The notes below the pieces were generated by a model, which searched no databases, was not told where the DNA came from, and saw nothing but the letters and a program-made list of their open reading frames with translations. The position numbers and the translations under genes are program-made. Of a stretch of DNA of 64,000 bases, positions 26,601 to 36,692 are shown piece after piece. Source of the DNA: Plasmopara viticola (taxonomy: Eukaryota; Oomycota; Peronosporomycetes; Peronosporales; Peronosporaceae); the NCBI GenBank assembly GCA_001695595.3, contig MBPM02000028.1, forward strand, positions 620,001 to 684,000, read 5' to 3'. Positions within the stretch are counted from its first letter, which is position 1. Every line of letters begins with the position of its first letter.

Positions 26601-29600
26601 CGTTCAGCGTCGTTTGCAACGCTTCTGACTGTGTCATCAATAGCGTTACTGTAAGTTAATAAGGACGGACATGAGCGTACTTATAAGTACGGACATGAGC
26701 GTGTCATCTCGCTCCGATCCACGAAGCTAAGTGCAGGCAAGCGGAACTGCCCTATTTGTGACAAAGGGTTATCGCCAAGATGTGCGCACTGGCGAAGTAA
26801 TATGTGCAACTTCTGAGCTCGAGTCTTTCTGAGGTGTAATCAATTGAGAGAATGCAACTAGGTGGCGGCATTGTGTTCGCCGCACTTGCTCCAACGAATG
26901 GCAAGATGCTTATCATTATTCGAAAATGTCAACTTCACATGGAGTACAAGCCTGGCAAGCTCAATGTGCTGGTACATGCGCTTTTTTGCACACCAGCTGT
27001 GAGTTGGTCTATATGAGCAAAGGAGTTCTATCGACAACAAGCGAATACGTCGAGGATGGCAACCCAAAGACTTCAATGCGATTTGTCCTCACAGGCAAAG
27101 ATCTAAAGTCGAGTGACCTCAACAGCGACTACTCGACTTTGGAGTAATTGTTTGTGGGCAGACGGTCTAATCTGTCATAAAGCTGCTTCGTTATTGCGAG
27201 CAACGATACAATATACTTGTGAATGCACATGTTCCTCCATCTAGCGATCATTTGATGCGAGATTTTTTTTATCAGCCACTTAACATATTGGTATTACAAG
27301 CGGGTGGCCAAGTGTGTGAGGACACCTATCAGAGGGCTATAAACTCGCGGCTCACGTGTCAGCTTCTGCCAGAACCGACGAAGTGTTGAAAGTTGTCGGA
27401 AGCTAGTAGTAAAACGGGTTGTAATGTTTGTGTGCCGCCTTAGGAAGATGTGCCGATGACAACTAGTCTAGCCAGTATAACAAGGAACCACTGGGTGACC
27501 CCGTCACATGGTGCTTGCCATATATTTAGAGCGAATGTGAATAGCTAGGTTGGTGTTTCAATTGTATCTCTGTATGGCGCAAGGCTCAATGGTTTGACTC
27601 CGGTCTTTTCACCTTATTTCCTTCTTATAAGGTTTAATTTGCAAGTACCGTCCTTAACAGGGTGAAGATTAGATGTATTGACAAGTCCTTTTAAGCCTAA
27701 AACACAGATAAAAATGCATATTAGTAGGCTCTCGTCCGTCTGAATTTCTAACTGAATCAAAGTATTTAAAGGGACGTTTTTTGAAATTTAAGATTCTTGA
27801 GGGCTGTAACGTTAGGTAATCCAACGGTTGTCACACGGTATGACGCCAAAAGTTTCGTACCGGTACATCGTCATCGTCGCTGTGTCCAGGGGTACGCTCG
27901 TTGCTCTAATATGCCCAGGAAAAGCGGACGATGAGCGGACACAACGACGTCCTCGATTCTTTGAGCATCGACCGCATCAATGCAACTCTTGCAATTGCAG
28001 TGGCACATCCTCCATCAACGACTGGTACATTGCGAGTGTGCCAGGCAGCGGGAGATGAATGGAACGCATTTGCTGACAGCAAGGGATAAATAGTTTAGCT
28101 CAAATACATATCAGTCGATGGATGGTGCCGCCGTAGACGACGACGGTGCCCAGACCTTAGTTATGGACCAATTCGACGACTCCAGGATCCGAGCTACCTC
28201 CGGGCGTTCCAATAATTAATGACTTTTTGAACGATCAGCAGCCGTGGGGCATGTTTGCAAGGACACCAAGACCACGAGGTAATTGCGATATGGACTGCAA
28301 TGGCTAGAGTTGAGTGTGGGAAGCCGATCCTGACTACAAGTTGGTCGATACTCGCGTCAAGTTACTCGTGCAGTCGGCGCCACTTCCAATCGTCGCGCCA
28401 AGAATTGTAATGTAGTTGGACGGACGTCGAATCCTTGGTCTTTCGCCAGAAATGGGCTTTTCCTGCAACTCTGTCGGTGAATTCGTACTCGCCATTGACG
28501 TGGACAATGCGTTGAACAGACGCACAGCAATCTCTTGCGTAGCAACTATCGAGTCCAAATTATTATTCTATGACGTGTACCTGACTCTCGATTTGATGAG
28601 GTTCAGATGGACTCACTATCTTAAAGTGTCATACGCTGACATTCCCCTCCTCGTTGAGTTTATATAATTTTTCCTATAAGAATATGAGGCAAAGAAACGC
28701 TCATCGTCCGCTCTTTATTCGTGTATAAGAGCAACGAGCGTACCCCTAGCAACACCCTAACTCGTAACTTGCACTTACATAGTACAAGTTACAACAGCAA
28801 TTTCGCCAGACGACCGAAAAAATATATGCACCCAAACTTTCCAGAAGTTCCACGACATACATCTTGGTGTGGTCCAGTGATAGTCGAAGGATGGAGCCAA
28901 CGCAAAGGAAGGAGGTTTACAAGCAGAGAAGTCCAGTGAAACGTGAAATCTTCTACAAAATCAAGGCTCGTCGTCTAGTATGGAGGATTTATTCCACCGC
29001 CACATGTCGTAGCGTTGCAGGTTGAAGCAGACAACGCAACCTGACATGGCGACCTAAAGTCACGTAAATAAGCCGACATGAAGGATCATCCAATGTATCC
29101 ATTATCGTAGGCGCTTAGTGTAAAAATTGCAAGTGTGCCGTGGGGCAAGTCATGGACTCTATCACTGCAGTGGTCCAAATGTAATGTGCTCATGCTGTGC
29201 AAGGCACCGGCCCTATCCACGTGAAAGTTTCAGATACCTTAACCACGGCGCTATCTCATGTGACGCGAAGGTGATAAAGCAATGCGATCTGCTCGAATTG
29301 AAATGAAGACCAGGGTGCAAGTCAAGGATTCATTCTCAAGACCACTTTACCAACGGTAAGGACGTCGAACGCCATCAATTTGACTCTGTACGCATGGGGA
29401 GACGCCTAGTGTTTGGGTTTAGATGGCGCCGTACAGTTACAATAATGCAATTTCTGTTGGAAGAAAAAACCAGTCAAAATCCAGTGCTTGCTCAATTCGG
29501 TACTAATTTCTACATGAGAAGGTTACATGGCCCATGCACGCGCGTGCGATGCTTGGTTGCTTTAGTTTAGTCCCGCTCGATACCTGTCCGTCGTCAACAC

Positions 29601-30148
29601 TCCTTCGCCACTTTGATCGCGGCCGAAAGCCAAAAAGGATGGCGCACGAACCATCAAGAGGGTGGCACTCGCGTCCATGTATCGTATGCACATACGTCAA
29701 GTAGATGGATCGAAGAACAAGGAAAATAGAACGTAGAGGTTATGGATCCGATCACCTTGCGCTATTTGGAACTGAAAAGGCCATAAAAAGCTCCATATAA
29801 CCATCTGGAATCAAGAAGCTGCGCTGTAAAAGGTTCATAAGTACCGACCTCAACAGACCAGGCGTTTCGACATAAACAGCCGGCCATCGTATGTAAGTCC
29901 GTCCTAGCGCTCCGTCTCGACTCTACGGGGTGCTCTTTTACACGTGTACACGTACACGTACGACACGGCCACCCCTCTGAACTTTACCTTACAGCGTTCA
30001 GCGACCGCCCTACGTCGTGTGTTCGCCAGCAGCAGCTGGTCCGCTCCACTTACATCCACCGCGACAGCACGTCTGACTCTCTGCACGCAAAAACCTCCCA
30101 GCTCGGGATGGCAAAGCGTCGACTCTAATCTCCTGAACCGCTCTTTTA
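23689..30148. other. Gene-poor stretch between the SINE pair and the gene island
   Basis: No supported gene. From about 27.8 to 29.9 kb the base composition is more balanced and the sequence reads like decayed coding DNA, possibly an old retroelement, but I cannot assign a domain. A short direct repeat (GGACATGAGCGT around an inverted ACTTATAAGT) lies at 26667-26703. Alternating ACGT words (ACACGTGTACACGTACACGTAC) lie at about 29940-29962, near the promoter side of the next gene. Confidence 0.45.
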
Positions 30149-30165
30149 GCGTCATTCTACAATTA
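30149..30165 (+). promoter_or_regulatory. Oomycete initiator-like core promoter of the mucin-like gene
   Basis: The stretch GCGTCATTCTACAATTA matches the oomycete 16-nt core consensus GCTCATTYYNCAWTTT closely (TCATT, two pyrimidines, any base, CA, A, TT). It lies about 90 bp upstream of the ATG at 30246. Assignment rests on the consensus and spacing. Confidence 0.6.
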
Positions 30166-30245
30166 AGCTTCTGCTCGTGAGCACCAACGTGAAAAGAGGG
30201 CGCACGAAGCACAGAAGTCGACAGAGAGACTACGTCCCACAGCGC

Positions 30246-32342
30246 ATGATGAAGATCGCAAAGAGCCTTGTCCTCGCCGCGGTGCTGTGCGCGGCACATG
30301 TCGAGGCCATTGACTTTTCGACGCCAGACCTCGCATCTGGCAGCACCGACACGGGGACAGTGTCCACTCCCGAGCAATTCGAACTCGAGACTGCGGGCGA
30401 CCCCTCGTGCAGCCAAGAATTTTCGACAGCCGGGAGTGACGACGCCGAGACGCCAGCCCCTGAATTAGCTGAAAAAGGCGACGCGCCAGACTTGAGTGGC
30501 CTCGGCGACGACGCGGCCTCGTGCAGCCAAGAGTTTGCAACGGCTGGCAGTGACGACGTTGACACAGAGGCACCTGGTGCCAGTGGTACCCCCGACACAA
30601 CGGCACCCGGTGCCAGTGAGACCCCCGACACAACGGCACCTGGTGCCAGTGAGACCCCCGACCCGGCGACGCCTGGTACCAGTGAGACCCCCGACCCGGC
30701 GACGCCTGGGGCCAGCGAGACCCCCGACCCGGCGACGCCTGATGCCAGTGAGACCCCCGACCCGGCGACGCCTGGTGACGAGGCTTCATGCGACGAGGAT
30801 CTCGATAACGCGGGCGGGGCCGATCTCGCCGAAGAATCGTGCAGTGGGGACTACGACATTGCGGGCTTGGACGATTGTTCGGGCGACCTGGACATTGCCG
30901 GCCAGGATGACGAGTGTAGTGAAGGCCTCGATATTGCGGATGCTTTAGATTTGCATCATAACATGGAAACACCCAGTGGTACATCTGGTTCGAGCTCTAC
31001 TCCACCGGACGCTTCGACTACTCCTAGTGCAGAAACTCCCGAGACGCCGACCGACGCGCCCGCGGGGGCATCAAAAGAAGGTACGTTTTGATAAGATTAT
31101 TAAACGTGCTAAGCGTGGGATTGACGTCGCACTGTGGCTTGTATAGAAACCGAGTCGGCTGAATCTCCAGCAGGGACGACGCCAACGGAGGCCCCGAGTG
31201 GCAGCACATCGACACCGGAGACTCCAGCGACTCCACCGCCTGAGGTTGGAGCCGAAGCTTCGCCGGAAATTGGTGGCGAAGCTTTGCCGGAAATTGGTGG
31301 CGAAGCTTTGCCGGAAATTGGTGGCGAAGCTTCCACCGACTCCATGGCCACGAAAGGAGAGGCTTTGGAAGAGCCTTCGTCGGACGCTTCGACCGACTCG
31401 ACGGCTACGAAAGGAGAGGAGGCATCGACAGCCGATACGTCGACCGACTCGACGGCCACGAAAGGAGAGGAGGCATCAACAGCCGATACGTCGACCGACT
31501 CCACCGCTACTAAGGGAGAAGCTGCAACGGATCCTTCGACCGACTCCACCGCTACCAAGGGAGAAGCTGCAACGGATCCTTCGACCGATTCTGCGACGGA
31601 AACGCCCCCTGCCGATCCAGCAACGCCTCCTGCCGATCCAGCGACGCCTCCTGCCGATCCAGCGACGCCTCCTGCCGATCCAGCGACGGAAACGCCTCCT
31701 CCCGACACTGGAGACGCTGGAGACACGGACTGCTCGGATGAGTTGGACATTGCTGGCAGTGACGACTGCAAGGACGAACTGGACATCGCTGGCAGTGACG
31801 ACTGCAAGGACGAGCTGGACATTGCTGGCAGTGACGACTGCAAGGACGAACTGGACATTGCGGGTACGGAGTGTTCAGATGAGCTCGACATTGCGGGCCA
31901 AGACACGACACTTCCGGACGTCCCCGCGACCGGGGATGCTGGCGACGCTGGTAAAACTGATGCTTTGGGAGACGCCTCGTGCAGCCAAGAGTTTTCGACT
32001 GCCGGTAGTGAAGCCTTGACACTTGCGGGGACGGACGCGTTTGACGACTTGGGCGCGAAATCGGGCCTGACGTTATCGCCGGAAGCCGCTGCGTCAGTCG
32101 ACGGCAGTACTACGGCCAACCAGTCTCCCGAGCAACAGACGGCATTTAGCGTCAACGCGATCAAATTCAAATCGGAAGACGAACCCGAAAACAGTACGTC
32201 TTTGGTCATTCCGATTGCCGCTGCCGCTGCCGTCTGCGCCGCGTTGGCAATCATCGGCACAATCTACATTAAGCGACGGAGCACCAAAGCGAAAAAGGCC
32301 TCGAGCGGCATCTTTACCGTCGACAAAAACTCGGCACTCTAA
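30246..32342 (+). CDS. Large repeat-rich mucin-like surface protein with one membrane span (2 exons)
   Basis: Two exons, 30246-31080 and 31147-32342, join across a 66-bp intron (GTACGT to TATAG) in phase 1 and give 676 residues. Residues 1-21 are a signal peptide (MMKIAKSLVLAAVLCAAHVEA). The ectodomain is acidic and rich in Thr, Pro, Ala, Ser, Asp and Glu. It has blocks of tandem repeats: TPDPATPGASE units, PEIGGEAL units, DSTATKGEEA units, PADPATP units, and about twelve units of the form C-x-x-E/D-F/L/Y-x-x-AG, such as CSQEFSTAG and CKDELDIAGSDD, each with a single Cys. Near the C-terminus is an Ala-rich membrane span (about residues 630-653), then a 23-residue tail starting KRR and ending GIFTVDKNSAL. 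The tail matches that of the protein at 10071-10424. O-glycosylation of the TP-rich blocks is likely. The role is unknown; cell-wall or plasma-membrane attachment or surface signalling would fit. Confidence 0.9.
30568..30782 (+). repeat. Coding minisatellite, TPDPATPGASE units
   Basis: About seven in-frame copies of a 30- to 33-bp unit that encodes variants of GASETPDPATP, in exon 1 of the mucin-like gene. Near-identical neighbouring copies suggest recent unit gain or loss. Confidence 0.85.
31263..31905 (+). repeat. Block of several coding minisatellites in exon 2
   Basis: Successive arrays: a 27-bp unit encoding PEIGGEAL with its neighbours (three copies, about 31263-31335), a 45- to 57-bp unit around DSTATKGE (about 31390-31590), a 21-bp unit encoding PADPATP (about 31608-31690), and a 36-bp unit encoding DDCKDELDIAGS (about 31735-31905). 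All keep the reading frame. Confidence 0.85.
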
Positions 32343-32729
32343 GTCCAGCCTCCAAAGGTTTGCTCTAGTCGAGTGACGTGGCCAAACGTGGCTTTGAACG
32401 GAGTCTGTGTGTATAATGCAAAAGGAGAGTAGGTGGAATTGGACGCTGCCTTGTTTTTCATACCACACTTTTCCAAGAGAGGTTGTGTATTATGTGTAGG
32501 TCGTGGCTTAGACACTCTGCGCGTGAACCTTGCTGCCTGTGTCTATAAGTGAGTGACTGTCGCCTTTGTTCTAATAGAAAATGAAAACGTGCCACCCTCT
32601 TGTCTCCCTTCCTCTCGCCACCTCAGCAACTAACTGACAAACAGGAGCACTAAAGCCACAAGGCCGACAGGTTTTCCAACAATCGATGGTGCGCCTACAT
32701 GAACATTAAAGCGTGAGCATCACATCCTC
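32343..32729. other. Convergent 3' spacer
   Basis: A 387-bp gap between the stop of the mucin-like gene and the stop of the minus-strand discoidin-like gene. It should hold both 3' UTRs. I see no other feature. Confidence 0.6.
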
Positions 32730-33353
32730 TTAAAACCTGTCCATGGGCTCGCACGCACCATTTTTCCTCCCTTTCACCCACACTTCGACCTCTCGAAGGC
32801 CGTAGACCACGCGCTCGTTCGTCTCACTCCTTGTCGCATTCACGCCATCGTCAAGACATGAATAGCGATCACTGCACACATTCGGATCGCCCATTACGAC
32901 TCGAACGTAGTTGATGGTTGACGACAGTTCGCTCAATCCATTCGTGTAAGAATCCACCCGATCGTAGGCGTTGGTCAGGTTAGAGACCGCAAGAAGGCTT
33001 GTAAAGTCGCGCCCGTTCCACGACACGCGAATGCGATAGCTCCTTGGCGACAAGTACCCGTGCCATCGCACGACAATCCGAGACAAGGGCAAGGCCAACG
33101 TGCTGACATTTACTTGCCAAAACACGGTCTCCGTAGCCTCATCCCCGGCCGACCACCAGCTCGTAGCGTCGGGAACGCCGTCGTTGGCATTGCTCGGGAC
33201 AAACGCCGTGTCGTCGAGGGCATTGAGAAAAAAGTTGTAGTAGCTACTCGCATGCGCGGGTTCGTGCACGGCGGCATTAAACTCCTCACTTGAAGCACCT
33301 TGGCGTCGATCGAGAGCCACGAGCACGATCGTACACGCGCTCTGGAGTCGCAT
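32730..33353 (-). CDS. Secreted discoidin-like (F5/8 type C) protein
   Basis: A protein of 207 residues from an ATG at 33353. The N-terminus has a modest hydrophobic stretch (SACTIVLVAL) that could be a signal peptide ending near residue 20. The rest resembles a galactose-binding-like F5/8 type C fold. It has an Ala-Ser-Ser-Tyr opening, then PSNANDGVPDATSWWS (the usual place of 'DG..T.WWS'), then TVFWQVNV, a beta-strand run LSRIVVRWHGY, then SYRIRVSWNGRDF, and near the end a strand pair GLREVEVWV. N-glycosylation sites NVS, NLT and NAT fit secretion. Such domains bind glycans or lipids outside the cell. The ATG lies only 60 bp from the ATG of the divergent coiled-coil gene, so they must share a promoter region. 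The family call comes from pattern reading and needs a profile search. Confidence 0.75.
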   Translation of the reverse strand: MRLQSACTIVLVALDRRQGASSEEFNAAVHEPAHASSYYNFFLNALDDTAFVPSNANDGVPDATSWWSAGDEATETVFWQVNVSTLALPLSRIVVRWHGYLSPRSYRIRVSWNGRDFTSLLAVSNLTNAYDRVDSYTNGLSELSSTINYVRVVMGDPNVCSDRYSCLDDGVNATRSETNERVVYGLREVEVWVKGRKNGACEPMDRF

Positions 33354-33413
33354 CGCGTCTAATTATACTCGAAAGGCGTGGGCACCGCGGAGCCGTTTCG
33401 ATTGTGCCGGCGG

Positions 33414-36400
33414 ATGATGCCTCCGAACGCGACGGCCGCGGCGGCGGCCGATGTGCACTTAAAAATGTGCAAGAAGGTCGCCCAGCTGACCAAGGTGATT
33501 TTCCAGCTCAATACGCGCAACGAAGACTTTCAAGCCGAAGCCGAGCACGTTCGCTCGACGCATGCGGCCGAGCTGCGGATGCTCACGCAGGATGCAACAG
33601 ACACGATCAAGACGTTGCACGACGCGCTCGCGACGCAGACGGCCACGGCAGCGCAACAAGAGCGTTGGCATCGACAAGAGCGAGAACGGATCCTGGCTGA
33701 AGCGCAGGACCTCCAGCAACGGATGCACGCTGGTCGAGTTGTCGTGGAGGAGACGTTGCAAGCCAAAGTGACGGACCTCGCACATCGCGTGCAGCGTGCC
33801 CAAGACGCGTTTGAAGAACGACTAGTGCAGCTCACACACTGTGCTCAAGAGAGAGAGAACGCGCTGGAGAAAACATGCCAGCAAGAGGTCATGGCGTTAC
33901 AAGCACGGCTTGACGTCGTGGGGAGGGCACACGCTGACGACCGGGAGCAGCTCGTGACGACGTTGAATGCCAAGTACGACGAGATGGTGGCGGAACAGCT
34001 GCGACGGCAAGACGAAGTCCGAGCCACTCTTGTCCGTGCCCAACACGAGTGGGACGACCAAGAGCGAGAGAAAGCCGCCGAGCACGAGCGGCAACAAAAG
34101 AGGCACGCCGTGAGTGCACAGAGTGCGTATGACACGATGCAGCACGAGCTATCGTCTCAGATTGAAGGACTCTTGGGCGACGTCAAAGGGCTCCGGGCAA
34201 GTGAACGAACGCTGCGGCAAGACAAGGAGAGCTTGGTCGACAGTCTGCAAGAAGCGACGAGAAGGACGCAAGAGCTGGAAGGAGAGCTTGCCACGACACA
34301 GCAAGAGGCACAGAGGGCGCAGCAAGACGCGGCGGCTCGTGCGGAGGAATCCCAGCGGATGCTTGCGGGGAGTACGGACAAAGTCGATGAGCTGACGCTG
34401 GCACTCGAGACGCTGACGCAGAGCTTGCAGACACGAGACCGGGCTTTGAAACAGACCCAGCAAGAGGTCGAGACGTTGCAGCGCGAGCTTTCAAGCTCCA
34501 CAACCGCTGCGGCTGAAGCGCAAGCACGGCTGAGCCAGCAGGTGCAAGCGTACGAGGTTGAGGTCGTTGACTTGACGAGCACGTGTCAAGGCGCTTTGGC
34601 CCAGAGTCAAGCGGGTCAGGAACAGATCCAGCGACTCGAGACGGAGCGCTTGGCCGTGCATGACAAGCTCAAGGCATTGGAGACGGAAGCCGCGAGTACT
34701 CGATTCAAGCTAGAGCAAGAGCTCGAGCGGGCAGCGAGGGCTCTGAACGAGGCAAATGTGGCGCATGAGCGAGCACTGGAAGCCTGTCAACGGTCGAACG
34801 CGCAGCATTGCGAGCAGTTGCTGCAATCGCACGCGCTTGAAGTAGAGACGCATCGCTGTCACGCAGCAAACGCCTTGGAGCGAGCGGCAACGCAGTGGCA
34901 AGAGACTTCCCTTCAGACACTCAATGCAACGATTGCAGAGTTGCAGCGAACCCACGAGCAACTCGTGACGGAACGCGACGCGACGGCCACGGCGGTGCAA
35001 GCACAACAGCGCCAGGAGCTTGAGCTGGTGAGAGGGCACGTCAAGACATTGGAGGACCAAGTCGCTGCTCGTGTACACGAGTTGACAGCGTTGCAGGTGC
35101 AACACGAGGAGACGAATCGGCAGTGGCAGACGTCGGAGCAGCAGGTGGCAAGGCTTCACGTGGCGCTCGATGCGCTTGAATCGGCGACGGTCACGGCCGA
35201 GAAAGAACGGGAGGAAGGACATGCCAAGCAGCTGCAAGACGTGCTACGGGAGGCTGACAAGACGCGGCGGTTGCTTGAGGACGAGACGAAGGCGTTGGAA
35301 CAGCAGCACGCGCGGACGCTGCAGCAAGTGGCGCAAGCGCATGCCGTGGCTTTGGAAGCGCGTACGGCAGAGCTGAAGAGGGAGAGGAGCCACGCGCTCT
35401 TGGCGCAAGAGTCGGCCCTGCGTCAAGAGTACGAGCCCCAACTTGCGGCTCTTCGAGACGAGCTGACCGTGCGTGATCAAGCAAGCAAAGACGCGCTTGA
35501 GACGGCACGGGCACTGGAAGAGGCGTGGCAATTGGCCCAAGAGGAGCTTTGTAGCGCTGGCGTCCGCTATGCGGAGCAGACGGAAGCGGAACGTGCTCGA
35601 GTCGAGCGTTTAGCGGGGCAAGACCGCGAGCGCCTTGCACGGGATCATGCGCGCCACGTCCACGACGTGGAACAGCTTCTGCGCGACGACCTGCGAGCGC
35701 ACGTAGCGCGTCGCCAGGCCGAGGCCGACGCGGCCGTTGCCCGTCTCGTTGCCGACCATCGGCAAGTGGTCGACCGGACCGCGCACCAGCACGCGCAAGC
35801 GTTGCACGAGCTGGAAACGACGCTGACCCAGGCCTCGGACCGTGCGCTCGTGGCCGCCAAGGCCGAGACGATGCACCAGTTGGCGCGCGTGCGCGTCCAA
35901 TGCGACCGCGAGCGCGCCGAAGCGTTGGAAAAAGCCCACGCGACGTTCGACCAGCAGTATCGCGAGGTGCGGGACCGGATGGAAGCGACGGCGACTTCGT
36001 TGACCACGAAAACGCTCGAGTGGGCGAGTGCAGTGCGAGACGCGCAGCATTTGAGTGGTGCTTTAGCGACAAAGACCGAAGAGCTGGCGAGTCAACGAGT
36101 TGCGTTCGAGACGCAAGCACGGGACGACGTGGCCGCGTTGAACGCCGCGTGGCAACGGGAGCTCGACACGCTTGTGGAAGCCAAGAGCGTCGAGATGAAG
36201 CAGGTCCGGGACGAGTTTGAAGCTGCGCGACGCGTCTTGGTCGCCACCGTCGCGAGTCTCGAGGCAACGAGTGGCGAGTGGCAAGAAAAGTATGCGCGTC
36301 GAGACAGTCGACCCGAAGACGTCGCGCAAATCGCTGAGCTTGAGCATCAGGTCGTGGAAAAGGACGCCGTGGTGCAACGGATACGGGACGAGATGGCGTA

Positions 36401-36584
36401 CTTGAAGCGCGAGGTGCTGAACCGAGAAGAGATGTACAACAAGACGTTTGCACGCACTCCGAACGTGGGGCTGCTTCAAGTGCTAAAGCCTCACGTCCCG
36501 CTACCGTCTGGTGACGGGCAGCGTCGACGGAGCGAACGCAGTGGCAAGGTCCTCCCACCGCTGCATACGAACCAAGGGAGTTAA
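33414..36584 (+). CDS. FAM184-like long coiled-coil protein
   Basis: A single open frame of 1056 residues from the first ATG at 33414 (a second ATG follows directly). The N-terminal segment DVHLKMCKKVAQLTKVIFQL followed by NTRNED (about residues 13-38) closely resembles the conserved opening of animal FAM184A and FAM184B. Nearly all the rest (about residues 40-1000) is heptad-rich, Gln/Glu/Ala/Arg-dominated coiled coil with no membrane segment. The C-terminal region keeps EEMYNKTF..TPNVGLLQVL, then a basic tail. Length is close to the roughly 1000-1140 residues of vertebrate members. FAM184 function is poorly known, so no reaction can be assigned; a cytoskeletal or flagellar structural role would be an inference. 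No intron is needed. Very GC-rich, so long shadow frames appear on the opposite strand. Confidence 0.85.
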   Translation: MMPPNATAAAAADVHLKMCKKVAQLTKVIFQLNTRNEDFQAEAEHVRSTHAAELRMLTQDATDTIKTLHDALATQTATAAQQERWHRQERERILAEAQDLQQRMHAGRVVVEETLQAKVTDLAHRVQRAQDAFEERLVQLTHCAQERENALEKTCQQEVMALQARLDVVGRAHADDREQLVTTLNAKYDEMVAEQLRRQDEVRATLVRAQHEWDDQEREKAAEHERQQKRHAVSAQSAYDTMQHELSSQIEGLLGDVKGLRASERTLRQDKESLVDSLQEATRRTQELEGELATTQQEAQRAQQDAAARAEESQRMLAGSTDKVDELTLALETLTQSLQTRDRALKQTQQEVETLQRELSSSTTAAAEAQARLSQQVQAYEVEVVDLTSTCQGALAQSQAGQEQIQRLETERLAVHDKLKALETEAASTRFKLEQELERAARALNEANVAHERALEACQRSNAQHCEQLLQSHALEVETHRCHAANALERAATQWQETSLQTLNATIAELQRTHEQLVTERDATATAVQAQQRQELELVRGHVKTLEDQVAARVHELTALQVQHEETNRQWQTSEQQVARLHVALDALESATVTAEKEREEGHAKQLQDVLREADKTRRLLEDETKALEQQHARTLQQVAQAHAVALEARTAELKRERSHALLAQESALRQEYEPQLAALRDELTVRDQASKDALETARALEEAWQLAQEELCSAGVRYAEQTEAERARVERLAGQDRERLARDHARHVHDVEQLLRDDLRAHVARRQAEADAAVARLVADHRQVVDRTAHQHAQALHELETTLTQASDRALVAAKAETMHQLARVRVQCDRERAEALEKAHATFDQQYREVRDRMEATATSLTTKTLEWASAVRDAQHLSGALATKTEELASQRVAFETQARDDVAALNAAWQRELDTLVEAKSVEMKQVRDEFEAARRVLVATVASLEATSGEWQEKYARRDSRPEDVAQIAELEHQVVEKDAVVQRIRDEMAYLKREVLNREEMYNKTFARTPNVGLLQVLKPHVPLPSGDGQRRRSERSGKVLPPLHTNQGS

Positions 36585-36692
36585 GGTTGCGCGCATCCCG
36601 AGCTTTTAGACCGCGGGATCCTGCCTTTTATCCTTAATTTTTCGTGCTTTAGTTAAACCGTTCAGAATTAGATTCACCCGCTTGTAGCGAGA

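Noticed and set aside
30163..30984. 273-codon minus frame rich in His, Arg and Pro
   Set aside because: Antisense shadow of the exon 1 repeats; no start context or domain.
30568..31905. CRISPR-like repeat array
   Set aside because: The repeats are in-frame coding units without unique spacers in a eukaryotic gene.
31109..32260. 383-codon open frame on the minus strand across the mucin-like gene
   Set aside because: It mirrors the codon repeats of exon 2 (low-complexity Ser/Ala/Val runs). The plus frame has a signal peptide, an intron in phase and a conserved tail.
35191..36558. 455-codon minus frame opposite the coiled-coil gene
   Set aside because: GC-rich antisense shadow with an Arg/Ala/Pro-biased composition. 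The plus frame has the FAM184-like start and heptads.
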